64,000 bases of DNA. It comes from Aliivibrio sifiae (GTDB taxonomy: Bacteria > Pseudomonadota > Gammaproteobacteria > Enterobacterales > Vibrionaceae). Under the pieces are notes generated by a model. That model saw nothing but the letters and a program-made list of their open reading frames with translations, was not told the DNA's origin and searched no databases. Positions 19,364 to 29,788 of this stretch are shown here, piece after piece; within the stretch, counting starts at the first letter, position 1, and every line of letters starts with the position of its first letter. A program made the position numbers and the translations under genes. The stretch covers positions 285,390-349,389 of the forward strand of contig NZ_MSCP01000003.1 in NCBI RefSeq assembly GCF_002954715.1. The letters run 5' to 3'.

Positions 19364-20202
19364 TGACCAATACTCTCTCTTTTATTATGTGTTTCACGTG
19401 AAACATCCTGCAAATCACTTAATGACCCACATACAGGACAGCTATGATCTTTAGGGATATGAATTACAGACCATGCCAGTGTTCTTCCATCAAATTGATG
19501 AAGTGAATTCCATGTCATCCATTCTGGTTGAGTTAAATATTTAAGCGTTTCTAACGCTTGTAAATTACCAATAATGCCAACTACTGGGCCTATAATGCCA
19601 AAAGACTGACAATTTTGATTTTGCGGACTTTGAGTGAATGGAAATAAACAGTGGTAACAAGCCGACTGCTTTTCTTCAATAGCTGGTTGATTCGAAAACA
19701 GCATTAACTGCCCTTGCCACCCAATTGCCGCCCCAGAAATAAGTGGAACCTTTTGCTTAACACAAGCTAAATTTATCTCATGGCGAGTGGTTAAATTGTC
19801 AGTACAATCCAAAACGACATCGACTTGATTAATAAAACGAGATAACTCAGGTTCAGTTAAATGATGATTAATAACTTCAACATTCACTTGGCTATTTAGC
19901 TCTTTTATTTGTTGGGCCATCGCTATAGCTTTATTTTGTTTAAGGTTTGATTTACGAAAAACAACCTGTCTTTGCAGATTACTGAGGTCAAGATTATCTC
20001 CATCTGCAATAATTAACGTACCGATACCAGCGGCAGATAGATACATCCCAACCGCAGAACCAAGTCCGCCACAACCAATCATCAACACAGTACTATTTCT
20101 TAGTAACAACTGTCCTTTGTCGGCAATATCAGGCAACATAATTTGACGACTGTAGCGTAAGAAATCTTGGTCATTAAGACTTTCCATTAATAGATTACTC
20201 AT
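19360..20202 (-). CDS. thiF: ThiS adenylyltransferase ThiF
   Basis: ThiF is an E1-like enzyme that adenylates the ThiS C-terminus. The 280 residues show the nucleotide-binding GCGGLGSAVGMYL, the SNLQRQVVF segment, DCTDNLTTRHEIN and zinc-binding cysteine pairs (CYHC, CPVC). At its C-terminus the codons for VSRET are formed by a perfect parS sequence (19390-19405), so the end of this gene is constrained by a second function. It starts with ATG (MSNLLMES) a few bases past the thiE stop. Confidence 0.95.
   Translation of the reverse strand: MSNLLMESLNDQDFLRYSRQIMLPDIADKGQLLLRNSTVLMIGCGGLGSAVGMYLSAAGIGTLIIADGDNLDLSNLQRQVVFRKSNLKQNKAIAMAQQIKELNSQVNVEVINHHLTEPELSRFINQVDVVLDCTDNLTTRHEINLACVKQKVPLISGAAIGWQGQLMLFSNQPAIEEKQSACYHCLFPFTQSPQNQNCQSFGIIGPVVGIIGNLQALETLKYLTQPEWMTWNSLHQFDGRTLAWSVIHIPKDHSCPVCGSLSDLQDVSRETHNKRESIGQ
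19390..19405. other. parS-like site 2 (perfect match), inside thiF
   Basis: TGTTTCACGTGAAACA matches the consensus at all 16 positions, embedded in the thiF reading frame where it encodes VSRET. Confidence 0.9.
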
Positions 20203-20205
20203 CCA

Positions 20206-20874
20206 TCACCCCAACGTTTTTGTCTGGCTTTCTATTTTTAGTTCTGCTCTTGGTTGAGCCAAAATAGAATTAAATTGAGCAAGCGTATCTTCTACGTTAT
20301 CAGCTTGAGTAATGGCACGAACTACAGCAATACTATCTACACCGGTTTGCCATACCGCTTCAGCAACAGATAGATCAATTCCACCAATGGCAACTGTTGG
20401 TGTATCACCTGCGAGTTTTTGATTATTTGCCAAATTCTCTAAACCTTGAGGTTGAGATGGCATATCTTTTGTTGGTGTAGGGAAAACATGTCCCAAAGCT
20501 AAGTAACTTGGGTTAAGCGCTTTTACTTTAAGTAATTCATTATCATCATGAGTAGATAAACCTAAACAAATACCAGCATCTGATATTGCCTGCAAATCTG
20601 CTATCTCTATGTCTTCTTGTCCAAGATGGATACCAAAGGCTTGGTGTTTTATTGCTAATTCCCAGTAATCATTAATGAATACTTGTGCGTTATAGTAGCG
20701 ACCAAATTCTATTGCCTTTATTATCTGTAGTTCTAAATCGGGTTGCTCTGCATCTTTAATACGTAACTGAACCGTCTGCACTCCCAACTTTAATAACGCT
20801 TCAATCCATAACACGTCATCAACAACTGGGTATAACCCAAACTTATTTTTATCTATTGAAGGAAACGAATACAT
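20206..20874 (-). CDS. thiE: Thiamine-phosphate synthase ThiE
   Basis: ThiE couples HMP pyrophosphate with thiazole phosphate to make thiamine phosphate. The 222-residue TIM-barrel protein has VQLRIKD (pyrophosphate-binding Arg/Lys region), [36 protein letters not shown] and VAIGGID, the canonical series. A GGAGAT ribosome site precedes the ATG. It is second in thiCEFSGH, with a perfect parS palindrome in the short thiC-thiE gap. Confidence 0.96.
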   Translation of the reverse strand: MYSFPSIDKNKFGLYPVVDDVLWIEALLKLGVQTVQLRIKDAEQPDLELQIIKAIEFGRYYNAQVFINDYWELAIKHQAFGIHLGQEDIEIADLQAISDAGICLGLSTHDDNELLKVKALNPSYLALGHVFPTPTKDMPSQPQGLENLANNQKLAGDTPTVAIGGIDLSVAEAVWQTGVDSIAVVRAITQADNVEDTLAQFNSILAQPRAELKIESQTKTLG

Positions 20875-20892
20875 ACTGCTATCTCCAAACGG

Positions 20893-20908
20893 TGTTTCAC
20901 GTGAAACA
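20893..20908. other. parS-like site 3 (perfect match), between thiC and thiE
   Basis: TGTTTCACGTGAAACA matches 16/16, and the palindrome extends to 20 bp (20891-20910). It sits inside the thi transcript but outside coding sequence, about 20 bases ahead of the thiE start. Confidence 0.92.
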
Positions 20909-20958
20909 CCGATATTAATAAATACGATTTAACCGTAATGATAAAAAATCACAGAGTC

Positions 20959-22956
<1,998 letters not shown>

Positions 22957-23093
22957 TTAGTATAAAATTAAAGTGTGATTATAAGTTTTTATTACCTACA
23001 TTGGTGTTATTTTCAATAGCAATAAATTCAAATGAATCGATTATCTATCAAACAATCCCACAATTTCTTTATATCTAAGATGTAAATGATCTC

Positions 23094-23187
23094 TTGTTCC
23101 CTTCGCAGGTATTAGCCTAATCAGGTTCTACGGATCCCGCAATGCGGTCTCAGCTCGTACTTTAAAAAGTACTAAGCACTCCGACAA
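23094..23187 (-). promoter_or_regulatory. TPP (THI-box) riboswitch controlling thiCEFSGH
   Basis: On the minus strand the conserved elements appear in order: CGGAGTGC, CTGAGA, GGATCC, GAACCTGAT and GCGAAGGGA, with P1 closed by CTTGT/ACAAG. These are the THI-box hallmarks. The 3' end lies about 200 bases before the thiC start. No unambiguous terminator was recognised in the intervening AT-rich leader, so attenuation versus translational control is not settled. Upstream (23194-23220) is a hairpin with TTCAGTTTT arms. The remaining 23221-23435 shows no gene that I can see. Confidence 0.95.
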
Positions 23188-23435
23188 GTTTCTTTCAGTT
23201 TTCTTTGGTGAAAAACTGAACTCTATCGGAGTATAAAGAAAGTAAATTAAAATTGAAACGGAGATTTAATCTGGTTGGTGGAGTTTGTGAGTAACCGCAT
23301 ATTGTGCTTTGTATATAACAACTCATATTGAGCCTTGTGTGCTTCGTAGCAAAAAAACACCTTTGCATCCGCAGCTCTTACACCATCAAATACAATGTTC
23401 TTTTTTTGGAGAAGCACATTAGGTTCTAATCTACA

Positions 23436-23451
23436 TGTTTCACGTGAAACT
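23436..23451. other. parS-like site 4, overlapping the clc stop codon
   Basis: TGTTTCACGTGAAACT matches 15/16. It overlaps the TAG stop of the fluoride antiporter gene at 23450-23452. Confidence 0.78.
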
Positions 23452-24829
23452 ACTTATCACCTTTGATTAATTTTTTAACCAAGTGCTTTAATGAAGAGGA
23501 GTTATACTCACGATATGAACCAATTTTATTCGAACCATCATGATCACGACCATGCTCTAACGTTTTAGAAACAGCAACGCGCTGAGAGGAATAAATTCCA
23601 GTATGGCCACTGAAGTAATATGCGGTATAACACGCTAACGCAAAGTAAGGTAAATAATCAGCACCAAACAATTCAACCCCCATAATAGTACACGCTAACG
23701 GTGTATTAGTTGCTGCAGCAAACACAGCCAAGAAGCCTAATGCAGCAAATAAATCAACTGGCGCACCCATCACCCAAGCTAAGAAATTACCTAGTGTTGC
23801 TCCAACAAAAAATAAAGGAGTAACTTCACCACCTTTATAACCAGCAGCTAATGTAATGGCGGTAAGCAATAGTTTTAAAATCCAACTATACCACTCAGCA
23901 CCACCTGCACTAAACGCGGAAGTAATACTCACACCACCGTCTCGACTTGGATATACCCCAATACCAATGTAATCATAATTACCGATAAGCTGAGTGATAC
24001 CAATCACCATCAAACCACCAACAACAACGATCAAATATGGGTTTTTAAGCGTTGCGTTAAACAAATCTTTGAAGCCATGAGTTAACTCACCAAATAGATA
24101 ACCCGCTAAACCGAATGCGATCGCCGCGACAATAACCTTAGCCATGAGTACTAAATCAATATCTACAGTATGACCAAATAAAGTCGTAACTTGATCAAAA
24201 CTAATTAAGTAATGTGTATGATGAGCACCCCATGCAGAGGCCACAACATTCGCCAAAATGGCTGCGAGCAAAGCTGGAATAATTGCATTGAATTTAATTC
24301 GACCAATAAAGAGAACTTCAAGCGCAAAAATAGCTCCAGTAAATGGAGTACCAAAAATAGACGCAAATCCTGCAGCAACACCCGCGGTTAACATCATTCT
24401 TCGGTCATCTTCAGATAACTTAAATACTCTTGATAACCAATCTGTTGTTGCACCGCCAATCTGAACAGCTGTTCCTTCGCGCCCAGCAGAACCACCAAAA
24501 AGATGAGTAATGACTGTAGTGATAAGAACTAAAGGTCCCATTCGAACGGGAACCCCTTCACCAGCCTGATTTATCTCATCCATGATCAAATTATTACCTC
24601 CCGCAGAGTTCTTACCCCAGTTACGGTAACTGTAGACAATCACTAATCCAGCAAGAGGTAAAAGGTAAATTAACCAAGGGTTGTTGATCCGAGTCTGAGT
24701 TGCTTCACTGAGCAACCATAGAAAGAAGGCATTAAATGAACCAACAAGCAAAGCAACCGGAAGTACAAGTAAAGACCAACGGAATACTTGAAAAAGGTTT
24801 TGAAAATTTCGATTTAAAGGATGTGCCAT
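23450..24829 (-). CDS. CLC-F type fluoride/proton antiporter
   Basis: This 459-residue CLC-family membrane protein departs from chloride-type CLCs at the selectivity positions. The usual GKEGP becomes GREGT (gating E118, Thr instead of Pro), and the GSGIP serine region reads GNNLIMDEI with Met at about 83. These substitutions are reported for the fluoride-exporting CLC-F clade. A fluoride riboswitch directly upstream gives independent support. The role is expelling fluoride from the cytoplasm in exchange for protons. Common automatic names such as voltage-gated chloride channel or EriC would be misleading. The stop codon overlaps a parS-like sequence. The ribosome site before the ATG is weak. 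Confidence 0.88.
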   Translation of the reverse strand: MAHPLNRNFQNLFQVFRWSLLVLPVALLVGSFNAFFLWLLSEATQTRINNPWLIYLLPLAGLVIVYSYRNWGKNSAGGNNLIMDEINQAGEGVPVRMGPLVLITTVITHLFGGSAGREGTAVQIGGATTDWLSRVFKLSEDDRRMMLTAGVAAGFASIFGTPFTGAIFALEVLFIGRIKFNAIIPALLAAILANVVASAWGAHHTHYLISFDQVTTLFGHTVDIDLVLMAKVIVAAIAFGLAGYLFGELTHGFKDLFNATLKNPYLIVVVGGLMVIGITQLIGNYDYIGIGVYPSRDGGVSITSAFSAGGAEWYSWILKLLLTAITLAAGYKGGEVTPLFFVGATLGNFLAWVMGAPVDLFAALGFLAVFAAATNTPLACTIMGVELFGADYLPYFALACYTAYYFSGHTGIYSSQRVAVSKTLEHGRDHDGSNKIGSYREYNSSSLKHLVKKLIKGDK

Positions 24830-24961
24830 GAATATCTATCTTTTAATAATGGTTAATCAAAAGGATAGACTATCTTAGAAGAGAAGAGAAATAACAAACA
24901 ACTCTACTATAGACGGATCTATCCCAATAGAATCAGAATAATCTGATCAGGATACGCTACA

Positions 24962-25016
24962 GTAGGAATCATTATCTCTAAATTAGAGCGGTTAAAGGTG
25001 GAAATCCATCACCTGA
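24962..25016 (-). promoter_or_regulatory. Fluoride riboswitch (crcB motif)
   Basis: On the minus strand the aptamer reads GGTGATGG, loop, TTCCACC (P1), then TTTAACCGCT, a CTCTA/TAGAG hairpin, and ATAATGATTCCTAC. This matches the crcB-motif pattern GG.GAUGG..UUCC.CC..UAACCGC....UGAU..CUCCUAC with few deviations. It lies about 130 bases upstream of the CLC-F gene. The leader in between holds small hairpins (for example ATCAGATTATTCTGAT) but no clear terminator, so the expression platform is uncertain. Confidence 0.9.
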
Positions 25017-25077
25017 GATCGACGATAACACCAATCAATGAGAGAAATGCTACTCCTATCATTTATAAATGGCAAAT

Positions 25078-25107
25078 AAAAGGCGCTTAATTATTTAAGC
25101 GCCTTTT
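25078..25107 (-). terminator. Terminator after the 64-residue orphan gene
   Basis: A strong stem, AAAAGGCGCTTAA with its complement, is followed on the minus strand by A/T-rich sequence, 17 bases beyond the stop of the small gene. The stem is flanked by A and T runs, so it can work in both directions. Confidence 0.85.
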
Positions 25108-25123
25108 ATCATTTAGTAAATAC

Positions 25124-25318
25124 TTACCAAGTCAGCACTGGAGTGTAACCACTCACCGCGTTAACCATCTTAGTATTTACGCTTTCGAATCCTTTCCAAA
25201 GTTTTTTTATTACCGCTGTTTTTTTCTTTCTTGATTGCTGTTTGCCATACATTTCTTCGTTTAGCATATTCTTTGCAGCAATTTGACCAAGATATACAGC
25301 ACCTAAATCGTAATTCAT
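25124..25318 (-). CDS. Hypothetical small basic protein, 64 residues
   Basis: I do not recognise this protein. It starts MNYDLGAVYLGQIAAKNM, has a basic centre (QQSRKKKTAVIKK) and ends in a mildly hydrophobic tail (VSGYTPVLTW), with no membrane helix or signal peptide. Evidence that it is a gene: an ATG, an AAGG ribosome site about 9 bases upstream, and a strong terminator right after the stop, so the unit is self-contained. It lies between the M16 protease and the fluoride module on the same strand. Confidence 0.65.
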   Translation of the reverse strand: MNYDLGAVYLGQIAAKNMLNEEMYGKQQSRKKKTAVIKKLWKGFESVNTKMVNAVSGYTPVLTW

Positions 25319-25420
25319 TGTTATAAAACCTTAGAGATTAATTAAGCAGCGAATTGTACTGCTTACTCTCTAAAAAACAAGATCTAGATCACGTTTTTTA
25401 TTTGATAATAAAATAGAAAA

Positions 25421-28177
25421 TTATCGAATAACTGGTGTTGCTAAGTATGTAGACTTACGAACACCTTCCCCAAATGTACTTTGAATTAACGCTGTCATCT
25501 CCTGAGAATGTATAGAATCAGCCGTCTTTTGAATATTCAATAGCGCATCAATTCCATAACCATGTATTGTATATCTCGTAAATAACCAAGCTTGTTGTGA
25601 TGAGTTATTTTTCATTGGAGACAAATCAACTACTAACTGTTTTGCAGCAGAACGGGTTTCCTCCTCAGACACTCCTTTTAATAAATCAGTAATCACTTTA
25701 TCTATCGCCGATCCAATAAGCTCTGCATTTTTAGGGTCGACTTGAGCACCAACGATCCAATTACTTCGTAATTCACCATCAGAGTTTATGATTTCAGCAT
25801 AAGGAGCATAATCTAAGCTCAACTCTTCACGTACATAAGACATCAAACGTTTAGAAACAATACGCTGCAGCATATCTTCCATAAACAAAGATTTCGCTGA
25901 TTGGTTCTCATCAGCCTTATTCGCAATAAAATGAGCGATATAGTGGCTGTTGTTCTCGGTATTAACTGCCATTGTAAAGCTAGGCTTAAATGATTCTTTG
26001 TAACTAGCGGCATAGTTAACAGATTTAGAATTAGCTAATTGGATACTCGCAACATACTGACGTAATAACGGTTTTAACTCTGTGGGTTTAAGATCAGCAA
26101 CAATCACTAATTGATAATTTCTATTCTGTTGGAATAATAATTGATGAACTTGTTTTATTTGTTCATCAGTGACATCAACCACCCCATCACCTTCCAGTAA
26201 TCGATGACTGCTCGTTACTACATACGTATTGTGATTAATCGCTTGAGTAAATTTACCTAATGGTGTTTCTAGGTATGCACTCCTATTTTGATTAAACTCC
26301 TGTTTTACGGCTTTAAGCTGATCATTATCGACTTTTATCTCAGACATCAATGTTGATAAAACAGCAAAACTTTCGGCAACCCCTTCTCTATCGGTGAGAA
26401 CTTCAATGCCATGATGAGTAAAATTAATATATGGATAAAGCTCAATATCATTACGTCTTAGATGTGCATCTAACTGAGACCCAGTAAGATCGCCTAATCC
26501 ACTGCGACTAACAACAGGGATCGCAATGTTTGCTGCCGGAATTAGATTTGGAGTTAATGCCGCCATTCCACCTTTGCTCGCTAACGAGATACTGATGTCA
26601 TCCCCAGAGTTTGTATCTCTTAAATACAGAACATTAATGCCATTATCTAACGTCCAACTTGTTAAGTTTCTTTCGCTCGATATCAACGCTTCTGAAAGAA
26701 TACTTCCGGACATAGCAGGAACTGGGAAAGCAGAGGTTACATTATTAAGTAAAGGCTTATTACCCTGCTTGTTATACAGAGCTCTTAATTCAGGAATTCT
26801 TAGTTTAGTAGCATCAATGCTTTCACTCGCATCTAAACCAATACCAAATTGGTAAGAGCTTGAGAGAAAGTCATGCATATGTTGATTAACAACCGTAAGC
26901 TCTACCATAGAGATAAAAGCTTCCAAGCTTTCTTTATAGTCTAAAATAGACTGACTTGGTTGCTGGTTAACGATATTCATTGATTTATTTTCTGCATGAT
27001 CAACAGCGTTTAAATCGTCTTGGTTTTTACCAATATTATCTAATTCATATTGATAATATTTTACGATGTCTTTTAACTCATTAGCCGTTACACCATGATC
27101 ACGTAAAGAAGCCAACACCTCTAAAAATTGCTTTTCGCTTTGATCTCTATAACGTGCCGGAAACGATACTGAAGAAATGGAGTAGCGACTGTCTGAAACA
27201 AAATATTCCGTCGAATAAATCCACTGTGCAGGCATCGCTGCATCTAAAAATGCAGCATTCATTCTTTGTTTAATTAATTCTTGAGAAATATAATCTAACC
27301 AAAGTTGGTGTTGTTTTTCTCTACTTTGAACATTCGAATTTCCACGATCAATAATCATATTAATACTTGGAGCTTCGCCACCCGCAATATAGCCAATAAA
27401 ATCAGAGGTATTTAACACCTCTTTTTCCATTGCCGTTACCATGGTTGTCCCTTCTTCCCATGAAGAGAAATGTGTTTTAACGAGCTCAGTCGCTTGTGCT
27501 AAAGTAACATCTCCCGTAATCACTATTTCTGTTAATTGCGGTTGATACCATTTATTATAAAATTCTCTTAATGTTTCTGAAGACGCAGAAAGAACAGATT
27601 CTTTATTACCAAGAGGATCATAAGCATCATATGAATTATTAGTCATATGCTCATAAAACTGTGTCGATATATCCTTCTCTTCAGACCGAGAGTATCTAAA
27701 CTCACCAAGAATAACGTCTTTCTCTTTCTCAACTTCTTTAGAGGAAAGCTCGATACCATCCCCAATATCTCGCATCCAAGTAAGTGCATTATTTAATTCA
27801 CTATTATTGGGCAGATCGAGTTTATAAACGGTTTCCTCATAAGAAGTATACGCATTAATATCAGCTGCGAAGCTGAGCCCTGCATTTTCAAATAAAGAAA
27901 TAACATCATTTTGAGAAAAATGTTCACTTCCATTAAACGCCATATGCTCAACAAAATGCGCATATCCTTTTTGATCTTGTCTTTCTTGGAATGAACCAGA
28001 GTGAATAATCAGCCTAACAGAGACCTCTTTTTCAGTATCTGGATAGATATGATAACGAAGCCCATTATCAAGTTGTTCGCTGACCCAATTAGGATCTGCT
28101 TTTATTGGTGTAACGGAGTGAGTTGCGCAGCCTGTAACGAATAAAGAAAAAGCTATTGGTAACCAATAAGTTTTCAT
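25421..28177 (-). CDS. M16-family zinc metalloprotease, lipoprotein
   Basis: This 918-residue pitrilysin/insulinase-type protease has the inverted zinc motif HXXEH as HFVEH (H74, E77, H78) and the downstream KEKDVILGEF region that supplies the third ligand. The N-terminus is a lipoprotein signal with lipobox VTGC, predicting lipid attachment at C17 and location in the periplasm. The second half is the catalytically inactive M16 repeat expected in a two-domain protein, as in E. coli PqqL-like proteins. Substrates are unknown; peptide degradation or nutrient acquisition is plausible. No partner gene is adjacent. Confidence 0.9.
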   Translation of the reverse strand: MKTYWLPIAFSLFVTGCATHSVTPIKADPNWVSEQLDNGLRYHIYPDTEKEVSVRLIIHSGSFQERQDQKGYAHFVEHMAFNGSEHFSQNDVISLFENAGLSFAADINAYTSYEETVYKLDLPNNSELNNALTWMRDIGDGIELSSKEVEKEKDVILGEFRYSRSEEKDISTQFYEHMTNNSYDAYDPLGNKESVLSASSETLREFYNKWYQPQLTEIVITGDVTLAQATELVKTHFSSWEEGTTMVTAMEKEVLNTSDFIGYIAGGEAPSINMIIDRGNSNVQSREKQHQLWLDYISQELIKQRMNAAFLDAAMPAQWIYSTEYFVSDSRYSISSVSFPARYRDQSEKQFLEVLASLRDHGVTANELKDIVKYYQYELDNIGKNQDDLNAVDHAENKSMNIVNQQPSQSILDYKESLEAFISMVELTVVNQHMHDFLSSSYQFGIGLDASESIDATKLRIPELRALYNKQGNKPLLNNVTSAFPVPAMSGSILSEALISSERNLTSWTLDNGINVLYLRDTNSGDDISISLASKGGMAALTPNLIPAANIAIPVVSRSGLGDLTGSQLDAHLRRNDIELYPYINFTHHGIEVLTDREGVAESFAVLSTLMSEIKVDNDQLKAVKQEFNQNRSAYLETPLGKFTQAINHNTYVVTSSHRLLEGDGVVDVTDEQIKQVHQLLFQQNRNYQLVIVADLKPTELKPLLRQYVASIQLANSKSVNYAASYKESFKPSFTMAVNTENNSHYIAHFIANKADENQSAKSLFMEDMLQRIVSKRLMSYVREELSLDYAPYAEIINSDGELRSNWIVGAQVDPKNAELIGSAIDKVITDLLKGVSEEETRSAAKQLVVDLSPMKNNSSQQAWLFTRYTIHGYGIDALLNIQKTADSIHSQEMTALIQSTFGEGVRKSTYLATPVIR

Positions 28178-28360
28178 AATACATCCTAGTAATTATATTT
28201 ATATTTTATAAGATTATGATCTAAATATAAATTATGTATAAATGCAAGGGCATTAAGTAAATGATTATTATTCTCAGTGTTTTTTTTGTTACTTGCGAAA
28301 TTCACCACACTTTTCTAAACCGAAAATAGCCCAAAAATCATATTTTTTAAATTTCAGACA

Positions 28361-28994
28361 GCAAAAAGGTTCATATCTTTCGATATAAGCCTTCTCTAAA
28401 TATGGCAGGGATGGAGAGATTCGAACTCCCAACACGCGCGTTCTTATGGTGGGGGGAATCCGCGGCTCTTTTCTCAAACTGTAGATAGCAAAAAGGCTCA
28501 TACCTTTCGATACAAGCCTTCTCTAAATATGGCAAGGGTGGAGAGATTCGAACTCCCAGCACGCGTGTTCTTATGGTGGGGGGAATCCGCGGCTCTTTTC
28601 TCAAACTACAAATAGCAAAAAGGCTCATACCTTCCGATACAAGCCTTCTCTAAATATGGCAAAGCTAGAGTAGTTCGAACTCCCAACACGCGTGTTCTTA
28701 TGGTGGGGGGAATCCGCGGCTCTTTTCTCAAACTACAAATAGCAAAAAGGCTCATACCTTCCGATACAAGCCTTCTCTAAATATGGTAGGGGTGGAGAGA
28801 TTCGAACTCCCAGCACGCGTGTTCTTATAGTGGGGGAATCCGCGGCTCTTTTCTCAAACCACAGATAGCAAAAAGGCTCATATCTTTCGATATGAGCCTT
28901 CTCTAAATATGGCAAAGCTAGAGTAGTTCTAACTCCCAACACACGTGTTCTTATGGTGGGGGGAATCCGCGGATCTTTTCTCAAACTACAAATA
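28361..28994 (-). repeat. Five tandem 127-bp repeats derived from the tRNA-Trp 3' half plus terminator
   Basis: Repeat starts (plus coordinates of the GCAAAAAGG motif) are 28361, 28488, 28615, 28742 and 28868; a sixth at 28995 belongs to the intact tRNA gene. Spacing is 127, 127, 127, 126 and 127. Each unit, read on the minus strand, has a tRNA-Trp fragment (GAGC, GCGGATTCC, then GTGTTGGGAGTTCGAA and the acceptor end with CCA). A foreign segment of about 17 bp (CCCCACCATAAGAACAC) replaces part of the anticodon region. The tRNA terminator hairpin follows. Units 3 and 5 have decayed T-arms (GAGTAGTTC form). The array sits directly downstream of tRNA-Trp, like the rtT repeats after E. coli tyrT. 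Confidence 0.92.
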
Positions 28995-29030
28995 GCAAAA
29001 AGGCTCATATCTTTCGATATGAGCCTTCTC
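28995..29030 (-). terminator. Terminator of tRNA-Trp
   Basis: AAGGCTCATATC, GAAA tetraloop, GATATGAGCCTT, then TTTGC on the minus strand. The same hairpin is repeated in each downstream unit with G-U or compensating changes. Confidence 0.85.
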
Positions 29031-29036
29031 TAAATA

Positions 29037-29113
29037 TGGCAGGGGTGGAGAGATTCGAACTCCCAACACGCGGATTTGGAATCCGCTGCTCTGCCAGTTG
29101 GAGCTACACCCCT
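29037..29113 (-). tRNA. tRNA-Trp (anticodon CCA)
   Basis: On the minus strand the gene runs from AGGGGTGTAGCTC to CTCCACCCCTGCCA with an encoded CCA end. The anticodon stem GCGGA/TCCGC encloses TTCCAAA, giving anticodon CCA. The T-arm is GGGAGTTCGAATCTC. The acceptor stem AGGGGTG/CACCCCT is complete. It is close to E. coli tRNA-Trp. It lies downstream of hemG on the same strand, where enteric bacteria have an rRNA operon. Confidence 0.96.
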
Positions 29114-29231
29114 GTTGTGCGTGCTATTGTAATGACTTCCAAAATAAAATCCACACTTTGAACGCTAAAAATATGAATCTAAACTAAAAATTCTACATCT
29201 ATCGCACTATTTTACTGAAAACGAATAGAAT

Positions 29232-29756
29232 TTAACCGAGTTTTATCTTATCAACAAATTGATCTACTCGTTTCCAGTTCGTATATTCAACTTCTTTCGT
29301 CGGATCGGTCTCTCCACCTGTCATTTTCATGATCAGTTGAATCATAAATCGATCAAAAAAGTTATAGCGTGGGTAAAACAATGCACCAGCAAAGGTATCT
29401 TGTAACTCAGGGACCCAAGGTGACTTTAATAAGAACTTCTTAAAATACGCACTGGTTTCTGGAGTATCTTTCCCCTCTTTTCGAGCTGTCAGGTTCACAA
29501 TAAAAAATGAAGCCTTTGCTTGCTCTAAAGCAATTTGATGCTGAGCGATAAATTGATACAGCTTTTTATTCAAATGACCGTAACGAATAGAAGCACCAAT
29601 CACAACACGATCATAATCTGAAAACGATACCGTTACCGGTTGGTGTAAATCGACTAACTGACAATCAACATCACTGCCTAGCTTCGTCGCAATGTAATCT
29701 AATATTTTAATCGTTTGACCTTCACGGCTTGAGTGAAGAAGTAATACTCTTTCCAC
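29232..29756 (-). CDS. hemG: Menaquinone-dependent protoporphyrinogen IX dehydrogenase HemG
   Basis: HemG is a flavodoxin-like FMN protein that oxidises protoporphyrinogen IX to protoporphyrin IX using quinone as acceptor. At 174 residues it is close to E. coli HemG (181). It starts with the phosphate-binding loop LLLHSSREGQTIKI and has the characteristic GKDTPETSAYFKKFL long-loop segment. The start codon is GTG, supported by AGAGGT upstream. Gene order yigZ-trkH-hemG is the same as in enterics, and trkH-hemG are likely co-transcribed with a 32-base gap. Confidence 0.95.
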   Translation of the reverse strand: MERVLLLHSSREGQTIKILDYIATKLGSDVDCQLVDLHQPVTVSFSDYDRVVIGASIRYGHLNKKLYQFIAQHQIALEQAKASFFIVNLTARKEGKDTPETSAYFKKFLLKSPWVPELQDTFAGALFYPRYNFFDRFMIQLIMKMTGGETDPTKEVEYTNWKRVDQFVDKIKLG

Positions 29757-29788
29757 AGTAACCTCTTAAATCTTTTCAATACTAAAAA

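Noticed and set aside
28289-29008. Overlapping minus-strand frames of 70-91 codons encoding repeated segments
   Set aside because: They are translations of the tRNA-Trp-derived repeats; the repetition comes from the 127-bp DNA repeat, and they lack ribosome sites.
28361-29030. CRISPR array suggested by evenly spaced repeats
   Set aside because: The whole 127-bp unit is repeated with no unique spacers, and the content is tRNA plus terminator; no cas genes are present.
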